Counted from the stretch's first letter, positions 25,732 to 35,279 are shown. The stretch is 64,000 nucleotides of DNA from Lipingzhangella_A rawalii (GCF_031628175.1 NZ_JAVLVT010000002.1:1-64000); one strand, 5' to 3'. A program made the numbers and translations. Notes: generated by a model not told the origin, from the sequence alone.

Positions 25732-26270
25732 CGTCTCCTCCTTGTGGGGCGTTGTACTTGTCGCGCTCGGTCACCCACGCCAACGCGCCCGGCTCCGGCC
25801 CGCCCGGAGGTTCCGGGCCTGCGTCGGGGCCACTCCGACATCCGCACCGAACACAGCGAAACGGACCGCGGACAGCGGACAGCAAACACAGCGAACCAGT
25901 GCACGCAGCACAGCGGTCCCCTGCGCAGAGGCGCGCCGGCACGAGCCAACGGTAGGGTGTCCTGTGGACCGGGCGGGCACCAGCAACCGAGCTCGCGCCG
26001 AAACGGAGAACTTTCCGCGCTCGGTGCCTGATCTTGCCATACCCACGTGAACCCCGCGCCCAGTGCCGGGCGCCCTTAGTGTACGCCGCCCGCGACACGA
26101 CGTCCGCACCGGAGGAGCCTGTCCCGGCCCGCAGCCGGACCACGGTCGACCACTCCGGCCTTTGTGCGACCGCGCCATCGTGAGACTCGACACGGTGCCG
26201 TGGGCCGCGCACTGCACGCACCCGGGGCCAGGCACGGGGACACAGCTGAGACGAGAGGGAAGGGGCACCC
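25732..26270. other. 539-bp divergent intergenic region between export permease and IspD/TarI gene
   Basis: No credible gene on either strand; open frames here have arginine/proline-rich low-complexity translations. It should carry the two divergent promoters. Two copies of AACACAGCGAA occur at 25850 and 25885 (35-bp pitch) around a GGACAGC doublet. A GCGCCC/GGGCGC inverted repeat (26056-26061 with 26068-26073) lies nearer the IspD-like gene. Confidence 0.6.
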
Positions 26271-27035
26271 ATGACGGGGTGGGACGACAACACCCGGCCA
26301 CAGGTGACCGCGGCCGTGCTCGCCGGAGGGAGGGGCAGCCGGATGGGCGCGCAGCGTCCGAAGCAGCTCCTCGAACTCGCGGGGCGCACCATCCTCGAAC
26401 ACTCCCTGGCCACCTTCTGCTCCAGCCCGGACGTGGACCACGTGCTGGTTCTCAGCGCGTCCAGCCACATCGACGAGACGAAACGCGTCGTCGCCCACCT
26501 CGCGGACCCGAAAATCACGGCGGTCCTGCCCGGAGGCGCGGAGCGCAGCGACACCTCCCGCTGCGCGATCCAGGCGCTGGCGGACCGCCCCGACAGTGAC
26601 CTGCTCCTCCTGCACGACGCCGCGCGCCCACTCGTCGAGCCCGCGGAGATCGCGGCCTGCGTCTCCGCCGCCACGGCCACGGGGGCCGCCAGCGTGGCGA
26701 TCCCCACCAGTGACACCATCGTGGAGGCTGCGCCCGGCCCTGCCTCCACGGTTCCCGAAACCGTGGCCCATATGCCGAGTCGCTCCGGGCTGCGACGGAT
26801 GCAGACTCCCCAGGGATTTCGCCTGGGCACCCTGCGCCGTGCCCACGACCGGGCGCAGGCCGATCCGCACTTCCAGCCCACGGATGACTGCGGGGTGGTC
26901 CTGCGTTATCTTCCGGAAACGTCGGTGGCGCTCGTCGCCGGCACCGAGCACAACATCAAGATCACCCACCCCGGCGACATCGCGATCGCCGCCGCCCTGC
27001 TCGGGCGTCGAACGAACCAGGAGGAGACGACGTGA
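26271..27035 (+). CDS. IspD/TarI-family cytidylyltransferase
   Basis: A 254-residue enzyme that couples CTP with a polyol phosphate. LAGGRGSRMGAQRPKQLLEL is the CTP-binding loop; LLLHDAARPLV and MQTPQGFRLG are the shared IspD/TarI motifs. IspD makes CDP-methylerythritol for isoprenoids, TarI makes CDP-ribitol for wall polymers, and the motifs do not separate them. No ispF is adjacent, while a TagGH-type exporter is divergent and a glycerophosphodiesterase overlaps its end, which favours a wall-polymer role. The overlap with the next gene is GTGA (27032-27035). Confidence 0.88.
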   Translation: MTGWDDNTRPQVTAAVLAGGRGSRMGAQRPKQLLELAGRTILEHSLATFCSSPDVDHVLVLSASSHIDETKRVVAHLADPKITAVLPGGAERSDTSRCAIQALADRPDSDLLLLHDAARPLVEPAEIAACVSAATATGAASVAIPTSDTIVEAAPGPASTVPETVAHMPSRSGLRRMQTPQGFRLGTLRRAHDRAQADPHFQPTDDCGVVLRYLPETSVALVAGTEHNIKITHPGDIAIAAALLGRRTNQEETT

Positions 27036-27793
27036 TCTTCGACCGCCCTGAGGTGATCGGCCATCGCGGTGCCGGTCGTGGCGTGGTGGACGGCGCCCGG
27101 GAAAACACCACCGCCTCCTTCCACGCCGCGGTGGCCGCCGGGGCCGGCTGGGTCGAGGTGGACGTCCGGCGCACGAGGGACGACGCCCTGGTGGTGTACC
27201 ACGACGAGAAGCTTCCGGACGGTCGGGTCATTGTGGATCTCACCGCTGCGGAATGCACGGCCGCGGGCGTGGCCACCCTCGACGAGATCCTCACCGCCCT
27301 GCCCTCCGAGGTGGGAATCGACTTCGACGTGAAGACCGTCATGGAGGACGCGCTCTGTCCCCAACACCGCCGCACCGTGTCGTTGTTGGCCCCGCGGCTG
27401 CGCGAGCAGCGGGACGGGACGCGGCCGCGGCGAATGTTCGTGTCCTCGTTTGATCCCTCGGTGCCGCTCGCAGTGCGCGATGAGGCCCCGGGCGTCCCGG
27501 TGGCCTGGATGCCGTACGTGCGCGGCTCAATCGACCAGGCGCTCCCGGGCGCGGTGGGAATGGGCTGCGATGTGGTGTGTCTGGACGCCCGCGCCCTGGG
27601 CGTGGCCGGCGCGGACCCGGACCCCACACACCGCAGCATCGGCTACGCCGTGGACCTCGCACACCGCGCCGGACTGGCCGTGGTGTCCTGGTGCCCCGAC
27701 CCGGTGGACTCGGTGCGGTTCGTCGACGCCGGGGTGGATGCGGTCGTCGTGGACGACGTTCCCGGAACCGTGGCCGCACTCAAGGAACGCTGA
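27032..27793 (+). CDS. Glycerophosphodiester phosphodiesterase
   Basis: A 253-residue TIM-barrel GDPD. The catalytic and metal residues are visible: HRGAGRG, ARENTTASFHAAVAAGAGWVEVDVRRTRD and VYHDEKL, with FDVKT and a late VVSWCPDPVDSVRFVDAGVDAVVVDDV. No signal peptide, so it is probably cytoplasmic. It hydrolyses glycerophosphodiesters to glycerol phosphate and an alcohol. GTG 27032 overlaps the stop of the cytidylyltransferase gene by 4 nt, indicating translational coupling. Coupling to a CDP-polyol synthase suggests recycling of polyol-phosphate polymer, an inference. Confidence 0.9.
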   Translation: MIFDRPEVIGHRGAGRGVVDGARENTTASFHAAVAAGAGWVEVDVRRTRDDALVVYHDEKLPDGRVIVDLTAAECTAAGVATLDEILTALPSEVGIDFDVKTVMEDALCPQHRRTVSLLAPRLREQRDGTRPRRMFVSSFDPSVPLAVRDEAPGVPVAWMPYVRGSIDQALPGAVGMGCDVVCLDARALGVAGADPDPTHRSIGYAVDLAHRAGLAVVSWCPDPVDSVRFVDAGVDAVVVDDVPGTVAALKER

Positions 27794-27854
27794 GGGGACC
27801 TCGCCGGGGCGGACAGCGGAGCGGTTGGCGCAGCGGTATGCACTGCCACAGGGC

Positions 27855-27907
27855 CGGGTTCCGCTGCTGGATCCGGACCCGCGTCACGGCTCCAGCAGCG
27901 GAACCCG
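27855..27907. terminator. 17-bp perfect inverted repeat at the adnB/GDPD convergence
   Basis: A 17-bp arm (27855-27871, CGGGTTCCGCTGCTGGA) is exactly complementary to 27891-27907, with a 19-nt loop. The right arm lies inside the last codons of adnB, so the hairpin overlaps its stop codon. It sits between convergent genes and probably terminates both. Confidence 0.7.
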
Positions 27908-30900
27908 CTCGATCAGCCGAAGGAGTCCGGCCGCGTCGGGAAGATCCTCGGGACGGACCGTGACCCCGTCCCGGACATAGTGGAACGCCGCCCCCACCTG
28001 CCACTCCGGGACACCAGCCAGATCGGCCCAGGCCATCCGGTAGGCCGCGAGCTGCACCGCGACCGCTTCCCGCTCCGCGACACCCTGCGGTGCACGCCCG
28101 GTCTTCCAGTCCACCACCTCGTACTGCGGGGCCGTCGCCAAATCCTGGGCCTGGGACGGGCCACAAAACACAGCGTCGATGCGCCCTCGGACCAGGTGGT
28201 TCCCAAGCATGGTTTCGAACGGCACCTCCACCTCCACGGGAACCCGGTCAGCCCACTCGCTGTCCTCGAACCGGCGCTGGAGCTCAACCAGATCCTGGGC
28301 GACGGTGTCGCCGTCGGAATCCTCGGTTTCGTCGGCGGCACCGGGCAACTCGTCCGGAGCGATCAGGCTCTGCTGGCCGTACCGTTCCTCCAACCAGGCG
28401 TGGAAGGCGGTGCCCCGCCGGGTGTGCGGCGTCGGCGGTTTCGGGAGCGGGCGGCGGATCTGGCGCGCGAGTCCCTGGGGATCCTGCGCCAGGGCCACCA
28501 GCGACGACACCGACAGGTGTTCCGGAAGCTCGACCGGAACCGGTTCCGCGCCCGGCGTGGCATCGCCGTGGCTGGCGCGATGGGCCAGGAGCAGCTCCAC
28601 GTCTCGCTTCCAGCCGTCGAGGCGGCGCCGCTGCCCGGGGGACAGCTCCGTCGCGTTCTCGTGTCCCGGTTCCGGCGCCGCGGCCCCGCGGGCCGCGGCC
28701 ACCAGCGCGGCCCCCGAGCGCTGCCCGGCTCGCCAGTCCGCCCCGGGCTGCGCCGCATCGTCCCACCCGGCGGGCTCCGCATCCGCGCCGTCGATATCCG
28801 CCGCCGGCGGCCAGGGCACCGGCTCCTCCGTGGTCACGGTCGGGTTGGTGGCGTCCTCCTCCGGCTCGGGGGTCCACTGTGCGACCCGCCCGACCCCGGT
28901 GGCGCACACCGCGCGGATCTCCTCCAGGAAGTCCGAAGGGCCGCGACGCCCTCCGGTCGTGCTGCTGGACGGCCCCCACCAGTGCCCGGTCGCCACCAGC
29001 CCGAACGCGGCGCGGGTGACCGCCACGTAGGCCAGGCGGCGTTCCTCCAGCTTCTCCCGCTGCTTCGCCGCCTCCGCGAACTCGGCCAGGGCCCGGGGCT
29101 CCACATCCGGAAGGTCGGGCAGGTCGGCACGATCCCCGCGTAGGGGGTAGGGAAGCTTACGTTCGTTGACGGTCCAGCTCGGGTCGCGCTGCGGGCGGGC
29201 GGGAAACACGGGATACTTTCCACCACACAGGCCCGGGACGAACACGAGGGGCCACTGGAGTCCCTTCGCACCATGGACCGTGATCAGCCGCACGCTGTCA
29301 CTCGTGCCGACCCGACCCACATCCAGGCCGTGTTCGGTGTCCTCGGCCGAACTCAGATAGGCGAGGAACGAGCCCAACCCCGGGTCCTCACTGTTCCCGG
29401 TGAACTGGACCGCGGCGTGCACGAAGGCGTCCAGATCGGCACGCGCGCTGACCGGGTCGCGTCCCGGACGGGCCGCGACCTCGATATCGAGGCCCAGGGC
29501 CCGCTCCACCTCTCCGATCAGCTCGGCCAAGGGCTGGGAGGTGAGTCCGCGCAGCGACCGTAGCTCCCCACCCAGCTGGCGGATCCGCGCATAGCCGAGC
29601 TCGGAGTAGTTCTCGGCGGGGCCGGGGTCCTCCACCGCGTCGGCCAGGCTTCCCTGCTCGGCCGTGAGGTCGAGCATCGTCTGACGCAGCAGGTCCGTGG
29701 ACTCGGTGCCGGCGGGGCCGGGCGCGGCCGAGGACAGGTCCCGGCGCCCGTGCTCGGCCAGCTCCGCGGCCCGGCGTCCGAGGGCAACGAGGTCACGTGG
29801 ACCCAGCCGCCAGCGCGGGCCGGTCAGCAGGCGCACCAGCTCCGCGCTGGCACTGGGCTGGTGCAGGATCCGCAGGGTGGCCACGATGTCCCGCACCTCG
29901 GGCACCGCCACCAGCCCACCGAGGCCAACCACCTCGACGGGAATCCCACGGTGTTCCAGGGCCTGGCGTAGGGCAGGGAACTGGGAGCGTTTCCGACACA
30001 GGATCGCGATGTCCCCGGGGCGCAGCGCCTCGCTGCGCTCCCCGCCGGGCCAGGGCTGGCCGTCCGGCGCCCAGGTGCTGTTCGGGCCGGGGGCATCCGC
30101 CATGCTGCCCTCCAGAGCGAGTTCCACCTGTTCGGCGATCCAGGCGGCCTCGTCCTGGTGCGTGTTGAACAGCCCGCAGGAGACGGCGCCCCGTGCGCGC
30201 CGCTGCGGGCCGGGCTGGAGGCGCGGGACCGTCGTTGCCGACGTCTCGGACCGCAGCGGCTCCGACAGCGCCGTGGCCACGGTGAGTACCCGCTCACCGT
30301 TGCGGAAACTGGTGGCGAGCTGGCGCACCGGGGCGGGCCGGCCCGCCCCGAGGGGAAAGTCGGTGGGAAAGCGCACCAGATTGCCGGAGCTGGCACCGCG
30401 CCATCCGTAGATGGACTGGCAGGGGTCTCCGACCGCGGTCACGGGATGCCCCTCGCCGAACAGGGCCCGCAGCAGCACGAGCTGGGCGTGGCTGGTGTCC
30501 TGGTATTCGTCGAGGAGTACCACGCGGTGTCGTTCCCGCTCGATCCGGGCGACCTCGCCGTGCCGCTCGGCGATGCGGGCGGCCAACGCGACCTGGTCCC
30601 CGTAGTCCATGACCTCCCGGGCGGCCTTGGCCTGGACGTAGGACTCGACCAGCGGCAGCAGCTGTTCGCGCTTGGCCTGGGTGTCCAGCAGCCCCCGAGC
30701 CTTCTTCGCGGCCGTGGCCGGCAACTGTGCGGCGCGCTCGCGGAGCCAGGAGCCGAGATCGCGGACGTCCTGGGGCTCGGCGAGATGCTCGGACAGTTCT
30801 CCCGCGAGTTCCAGTACCGCGCCGATCACGCGCTGGGGGCCGACCGTGATCGCGTCCATGTCCCCGTCGTAGCGTCCCACCACCTGCGCGGCCAGCTGCC

Positions 30901-31369
30901 AGGACACCGCCGGGGTGATCAGCCGCGTCGCCGGCTCGATCCCCTCCCGTAGGGCGTGGTCGCTGACGATCCGGGCGGCGTAGGAGTGGTAGGTGGACAC
31001 CGACGGTTCGCCCTCGCTGAGCTCGGTGGGTAGGGCGTCGGTGCGGGCGAGCTGCTCCAGCCGGCGCCGGACCCGATCCGCGAGCTCACTGGCCGCCTTG
31101 CGGGTGAAGGTCAGCCCCAGCACCTGTTCCGGACGTACATAGCCGTTGGCGACCAGCCACACCACGCGCGAGGCCATGGTCTCGCTCTTCCCGGAGCCGG
31201 CACCGGCGACCACCACTCCGGGTTCCAGAGGGGCGGCGATGACGGCGGCCTGTTCCGAGGTCGGTTCGGGTTGCTCCAACAGGCGAGCGAGCTGGGCGGG
31301 AGTCCACCCCCCGCCGGGCTGGGCCGGGGGCTGCTCCTGCCCTGGCTGTGCTGGGTAGCGCGGATTCAC
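27884..31369 (-). CDS. adnB: AdnB-like helicase-nuclease subunit (UvrD/RecB family)
   Basis: About 1161 residues. An N-terminal UvrD-type helicase has Walker A AGAGSGKS (55-62), LTFTRKAASELADRV, LLDEYQDTSHAQ (Walker B), GDPCQSIYGWRGAS and RLITVHGAKGLQWPLVF. A C-terminal RecB-type nuclease has RRGTAFHAWLE, VRGRIDAVF and the catalytic VVDWKTG near residue 1086. GTG 31369 overlaps the adnA stop (GTGA), so it is coupled. AdnAB is the actinobacterial motor-nuclease that resects double-strand breaks. Order and neighbours match mycobacterial Rv3202c-Rv3201c. The extended frame upstream to 31501 lies within adnA and is not used. Confidence 0.9.
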   Translation of the reverse strand: MNPRYPAQPGQEQPPAQPGGGWTPAQLARLLEQPEPTSEQAAVIAAPLEPGVVVAGAGSGKSETMASRVVWLVANGYVRPEQVLGLTFTRKAASELADRVRRRLEQLARTDALPTELSEGEPSVSTYHSYAARIVSDHALREGIEPATRLITPAVSWQLAAQVVGRYDGDMDAITVGPQRVIGAVLELAGELSEHLAEPQDVRDLGSWLRERAAQLPATAAKKARGLLDTQAKREQLLPLVESYVQAKAAREVMDYGDQVALAARIAERHGEVARIERERHRVVLLDEYQDTSHAQLVLLRALFGEGHPVTAVGDPCQSIYGWRGASSGNLVRFPTDFPLGAGRPAPVRQLATSFRNGERVLTVATALSEPLRSETSATTVPRLQPGPQRRARGAVSCGLFNTHQDEAAWIAEQVELALEGSMADAPGPNSTWAPDGQPWPGGERSEALRPGDIAILCRKRSQFPALRQALEHRGIPVEVVGLGGLVAVPEVRDIVATLRILHQPSASAELVRLLTGPRWRLGPRDLVALGRRAAELAEHGRRDLSSAAPGPAGTESTDLLRQTMLDLTAEQGSLADAVEDPGPAENYSELGYARIRQLGGELRSLRGLTSQPLAELIGEVERALGLDIEVAARPGRDPVSARADLDAFVHAAVQFTGNSEDPGLGSFLAYLSSAEDTEHGLDVGRVGTSDSVRLITVHGAKGLQWPLVFVPGLCGGKYPVFPARPQRDPSWTVNERKLPYPLRGDRADLPDLPDVEPRALAEFAEAAKQREKLEERRLAYVAVTRAAFGLVATGHWWGPSSSTTGGRRGPSDFLEEIRAVCATGVGRVAQWTPEPEEDATNPTVTTEEPVPWPPAADIDGADAEPAGWDDAAQPGADWRAGQRSGAALVAAARGAAAPEPGHENATELSPGQRRRLDGWKRDVELLLAHRASHGDATPGAEPVPVELPEHLSVSSLVALAQDPQGLARQIRRPLPKPPTPHTRRGTAFHAWLEERYGQQSLIAPDELPGAADETEDSDGDTVAQDLVELQRRFEDSEWADRVPVEVEVPFETMLGNHLVRGRIDAVFCGPSQAQDLATAPQYEVVDWKTGRAPQGVAEREAVAVQLAAYRMAWADLAGVPEWQVGAAFHYVRDGVTVRPEDLPDAAGLLRLIERVPLLEP

Positions 31370-34300
31370 ACGTGCCCCCCTTCCTCGTGTGCGGGGCAGC
31401 TGGACCGGACCGGACAGCTGGAGCAGCCGCTGTTGCGGGTAGCGGGGAACGTCCCCCCTGCCATGCCCTGGGCCACGGTCCGCACCAGCTGTTCGGCCCA
31501 CTCGGGCTCGGTGTCCTCGCCCAGTGGTTTCTGGTCCTGCACCCGCACCGTGTTCGTCAAGGCGGCCTTGCCGACCTGCACCAGTTCCGCCCCACCTGGT
31601 TCCGCGAGGCCGTAGCGGGCGAAGGCGGCCTTGAGCACCGCCAGCTGGTACACCCCCAACTGGGGATGCCTGGGCAGCTCAGCCTGCTTGACGGGTGAGC
31701 TCGCGGTCTTGATGTCGACGACCACGGCCCGTCCCTGGTCGTCACGTTCCAGCCGGTCGACCCGTCCGGTGATCTCGACCCCACCCATGTCGACCCGGAA
31801 GCCTTCCTCCCAGGTCACCAGGGAGCGGGGATTCTCCGTGTTCCACTTGGCGAGTTTCGCGACCATCTCTTCGGCGCGCCGGCGTTCCTTGCGGGCGAAC
31901 CACGGGCCTCCGAAGTCCAACTCTGACCAGATCTCGTCCAGGCGCCGTTCCACGTCCTCCAGCTCGGTGCCCTCGGCGATCAACACGGCCACCGCATGGA
32001 TGACACTGCCGAGGCTGGAGGCCAGCTGGGTGGATCCGGCGCCCACGGCCGACTCCAGCAGCCAGCGCAGCTGGCAGGTGGAGAACCGCTCCACCTGCGA
32101 GGGGGAGACCCGGATCCGTTCGTCCTCGGTGACCAGCGGACGGTCGTCGGACAGCGGGGTGAGCGCGTACCACTCGGCGGGATCCGCACCGCGCACCCCC
32201 TCGTCGGCCAGCCGTGCCAGGTGCGCCGCGGCAGCCCGGCGCAGCGCCTCGGGACGCTGCGGGTCGGTCACGGTGGAGCGAAGATCGGCGACCAGCGCAG
32301 GCAGGGACAGCCAGCGGCGGCCGGTCGTGACCCGCTCGGGATCCCCCACGCCCAGCTCGGCGAGGAACCGGGACGGGCGCTCCTCGGTGTCTCCATCGGC
32401 CCCACCCACCGCGGTCACGAGGAGCCGGCTGCGGGCCCGAGTCACCGCCACGTAGAACAGTCGTCGTTCTTCGTCCAGCAACTTGGACACGACCGCCGCG
32501 GACGAGGCGGCGGTGGCGGCCCCCTCGGCGCCGGCCGCCACGTCCACGAGCTGTTCCACACCCAACAGGGAGCCACGCAGCCGCAGATCCGGCCAGGTGC
32601 CCTCCTGCACGCCCGCGACCACCACCAGGTCCCATTCCAGCCCCTTGGCCCGGTGCGCGGTGAGGATCCGCACCACGTCCCCCTCGGGAGAAGTCTCGGC
32701 GAGGGTGTCTGCGGGGATCTCCTGGGCCTCCAGGTCCTCGAGGAAGCCCTCGGGCGCACCGGGTGGTAGCCGGTCACAGTAGCGGGCCGCACTGTCGAAC
32801 AGCGCAACCATGGCATCGAGGTCGTTCTCGGCAGCAGCCCCACGACGCCCCCCGGCCTGGCTGCCGTCCAACAGGCGGTCGGCCAGGCCACTGGCCTGCC
32901 ACACCGCCCACAGCACCTCCTCGGCCGAGGCCCCCGCGGCCACCCGGTCGGTGACCAGACGCAGCAGGGAGGCCACCCGATCTGCGGGGGCCCGCACCTC
33001 CGGAGCCACCATCGCCAGGTCCCGGGGGTCGCGCAGCATCTCGGCGACGAGGGTCGCGGAGCTGCGCCGCCCTCCGGCGTCCAGCTCCAGCTGGCGCAGG
33101 GCTCGCCCCAGTCTGCGCAGGGCCAGGGTGTCGGCACCCCCGAACGCGCTGGTGAGCAGATCCTGGGCCATCTCCTCGTCGATGCGTTCCGGATGGAGCC
33201 CGCACCGCACCAGGTTCAGCATCGCGCGCACCAGGGGTTCACTGGCCAGGGGAAGCTCGTCCCCGCCGACCCCGGTCGGCACCCCTGCCGCGGCCAGGGC
33301 TCGACGTAGCGGGGGAATCTGGGTGCGGGCGGAACGCACCAGGACCGCCATGCGGGACCAGGGCACACCGTCCATCAGGTGGGCTCGGCGCAGCTCGTCG
33401 GCGATGAACGCGGACTCCTGCGTTGGGGTGTCCGCGACGGTCACCCGACACTCCCCCGTGGGAGCCTCGGGCAGAGACTCCAGGTCCCGGTGTGTGTTGA
33501 GCGAGCTTCCCCCGGCGCGGGGGGCGGCGGGCAGCCGACGGGCCACGGCCCGGGAGGCCGCCAGGAGCCCCGTCCCGCTGCGTCGGCAGGTACGCAGTGC
33601 CACTACCGGCGCCGGCTGGCCCCGCGCGTCGGGAAAGCGCTTGTCGAACTCCAGGATGTTGCGGACGTCGGCGCCCCGAAACCCGTAGATGGACTGGTCC
33701 GGGTCCCCGACCACGATCAGTTCCCGACCATCGCCAGCCAGATTGGCCAGAAGCTCCTCCTGGGCGGGATCGGTGTCCTGGTACTCGTCGACCAGCACCA
33801 CCTCGCGGGCGCCACGCTCGGCCTGTCGAACCTCGGGGTCGCCGAGGAGGTTGGCCGCCACCCGAACCAGTTCCGCATAGTTCAGGGTGGGGACGGGAGC
33901 CACGTCGAACCGACCGGTGTAGCGCTCCAGGAAGTCAGCGACCGCCACCCAGTCATCGCGGCCCTGACGCCGCCCGTGGTACTCCAGCCACGGGGAGTCC
34001 AGGCCGCGTTCCTGGGCCCGCATGAGAAAGTCCCGCAGCTCCTCGGCGAAGCCGCGGGTCCCCAGGGCGGGCCGGAGCCGCTCGGGCCAGAGGCTGGCCC
34101 CGTCCCGCAGCTCCCCGGCGAGCAGCTCGCGGGTTTCCAGGAGCTGTTCGGGGCCGGTGAGCAGACGCGGCGGCAGGTCCTGGGACTGTTGAAACTCGCG
34201 GCGGATCAGCGCGTAGGCGTAACTGTGGAAGGTCAGCGCAAGCGGTTCCCGGGTGGTGCGCCGCAGCCGGGCGGTGATGCGCTGCCGCAGCTCCTGGGCC

Positions 34301-34530
34301 GCCTTCCGGCTGAAGGTGAGCACCAGAACGCGGCTCGGATCGATCCCGCGGCGGTCGATCCGATCGACCACGGTCTCCACGATCGTCGTGGTCTTGCCGG
34401 TCCCCGGCCCCGCGAGCACGAGCAGCGGACCGCCGGAATGCGCCACCACCCGCTGTTGCTGTTCGTCCAGCTGCGGCACAGCGGTCTCACCTGGGGGCCG
34501 CCGCACCAACCGGTATCCAGAGCTACGCAC
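31366..34530 (-). CDS. adnA: AdnA-like helicase-nuclease subunit with Fe-S-type cysteines
   Basis: A 1054-residue partner of AdnB. The helicase part has Walker A AGPGTGKTTT (40-49), LTFSRKAAQELRQRI, LVDEYQDTDPAQEELLANL, GDPDQSIYGFRGAD and ILTAHRAKGLEWDLVVV. The nuclease part has ITGRVDRLE and VVDIKTASS. A cysteine near 818 (FSTCQLRWLLE) and three at 1036, 1039 and 1045 form the AddB-type iron-sulphur pattern that staples the nuclease domain. GTG 34530 is the start. It is first of the adnA-adnB pair, 125 nt downstream of the TetR gene on the same strand. Confidence 0.9.
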   Translation of the reverse strand: MRSSGYRLVRRPPGETAVPQLDEQQQRVVAHSGGPLLVLAGPGTGKTTTIVETVVDRIDRRGIDPSRVLVLTFSRKAAQELRQRITARLRRTTREPLALTFHSYAYALIRREFQQSQDLPPRLLTGPEQLLETRELLAGELRDGASLWPERLRPALGTRGFAEELRDFLMRAQERGLDSPWLEYHGRRQGRDDWVAVADFLERYTGRFDVAPVPTLNYAELVRVAANLLGDPEVRQAERGAREVVLVDEYQDTDPAQEELLANLAGDGRELIVVGDPDQSIYGFRGADVRNILEFDKRFPDARGQPAPVVALRTCRRSGTGLLAASRAVARRLPAAPRAGGSSLNTHRDLESLPEAPTGECRVTVADTPTQESAFIADELRRAHLMDGVPWSRMAVLVRSARTQIPPLRRALAAAGVPTGVGGDELPLASEPLVRAMLNLVRCGLHPERIDEEMAQDLLTSAFGGADTLALRRLGRALRQLELDAGGRRSSATLVAEMLRDPRDLAMVAPEVRAPADRVASLLRLVTDRVAAGASAEEVLWAVWQASGLADRLLDGSQAGGRRGAAAENDLDAMVALFDSAARYCDRLPPGAPEGFLEDLEAQEIPADTLAETSPEGDVVRILTAHRAKGLEWDLVVVAGVQEGTWPDLRLRGSLLGVEQLVDVAAGAEGAATAASSAAVVSKLLDEERRLFYVAVTRARSRLLVTAVGGADGDTEERPSRFLAELGVGDPERVTTGRRWLSLPALVADLRSTVTDPQRPEALRRAAAAHLARLADEGVRGADPAEWYALTPLSDDRPLVTEDERIRVSPSQVERFSTCQLRWLLESAVGAGSTQLASSLGSVIHAVAVLIAEGTELEDVERRLDEIWSELDFGGPWFARKERRRAEEMVAKLAKWNTENPRSLVTWEEGFRVDMGGVEITGRVDRLERDDQGRAVVVDIKTASSPVKQAELPRHPQLGVYQLAVLKAAFARYGLAEPGGAELVQVGKAALTNTVRVQDQKPLGEDTEPEWAEQLVRTVAQGMAGGTFPATRNSGCSSCPVRSSCPAHEEGGHV

Positions 34531-34655
34531 GCCCCCAGTTCACCAGAAACCCCGGGGCGCGCGTCCGGGAATCCCCACAGTTGGTTCGTCGAACGCAGCA
34601 CCGACCGGGGCCACCAGCCGCGGGCTGCGGCAACAGCACGGGCCGGATGGTCTGC

Positions 34656-35279
34656 TCAGGTGCGGGTCAGTTCCCAGCCGCTGATGCCGCGCCAGGCGAG
34701 GCGCGAAATGAGGTGCTCCGCGGCCTCCTTGGGGATCGACCCGGTCATGTTGATCCAGTAGCGGGCCGTGGTCTCGGCCATGCCCACGAGCCCGATACCG
34801 AGCAGGTGCGCTTCCTCCTCGGACAGGTTGGTGTCCTGGCGAATCACCGCGCTGGTGAGCTCGGCACACTGGATCAGGGTCTGCTCCATCTTCTCCCGCA
34901 CTTGCGGAAGATTGCGCAGGTCCGATTCGAACACGATCCGGAAGGCCTCGCCCTCACCAGCAACGAAGTCGAAATAGGCACGGAAGCTGGCGGCGACCCG
35001 TTCCCGGTTGTCGTCCGTGGACTCCAGGGCAGCGCGCTGGTTGGCGACCAGCGCCTCCGAGTGCTGTTCCAGCAGGGCAACGTAGAGGTCGAGCTTGCCG
35101 GGGAAGTGTTGGTACAGGACCGGCTTGCTCACGCCGGCACGCTCGGCGATGTCGTCCATGGCCGCGGCGTGGTAGCCCTGGGCGACGAAGACTTCCTGCG
35201 CGGCGGTCAAAAGCTGCCGGCGGCGGGCTGCCCGGGGCATACGTGTGCCGCGGGAACGAGTCTCTGAGGGGAGTGTCAC
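34656..35279 (-). CDS. TetR family transcriptional regulator
   Basis: About 207 residues. The N-terminal helix-turn-helix runs RRRQLLTAAQEVFVAQGYHAAAMDDIAERAGVSKPVLYQHFPGKLDLYVAL. The ligand domain follows (FRIVFESDLRNLPQVREKMEQTL). GTG 35279 is chosen because GGAGG sits 9 nt upstream; an ATG three codons earlier touches that GGAGG and is unlikely. In mycobacteria a TetR gene (Rv3208) is also found near moeZ and adnAB. Ligand and targets are unknown; it could regulate itself or the downstream adnAB. Confidence 0.9.
   Translation of the reverse strand: MTLPSETRSRGTRMPRAARRRQLLTAAQEVFVAQGYHAAAMDDIAERAGVSKPVLYQHFPGKLDLYVALLEQHSEALVANQRAALESTDDNRERVAASFRAYFDFVAGEGEAFRIVFESDLRNLPQVREKMEQTLIQCAELTSAVIRQDTNLSEEEAHLLGIGLVGMAETTARYWINMTGSIPKEAAEHLISRLAWRGISGWELTRT

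Noticed and set aside
25662..26881. Long minus-strand frames across the 25.7-26.3 kb gap and the IspD/TarI gene
   Set aside because: Arginine/serine/proline-rich low-complexity translations without ribosome sites; the part over 26271 is antisense to a real gene.
27816..27880. tRNA-like text (GGCGCAGCGGTATGCACTGCC) after the GDPD gene
   Set aside because: The D-stem does not pair properly, no anticodon stem closes and the T-loop consensus is missing; the 3' part is instead an arm of the terminator hairpin.
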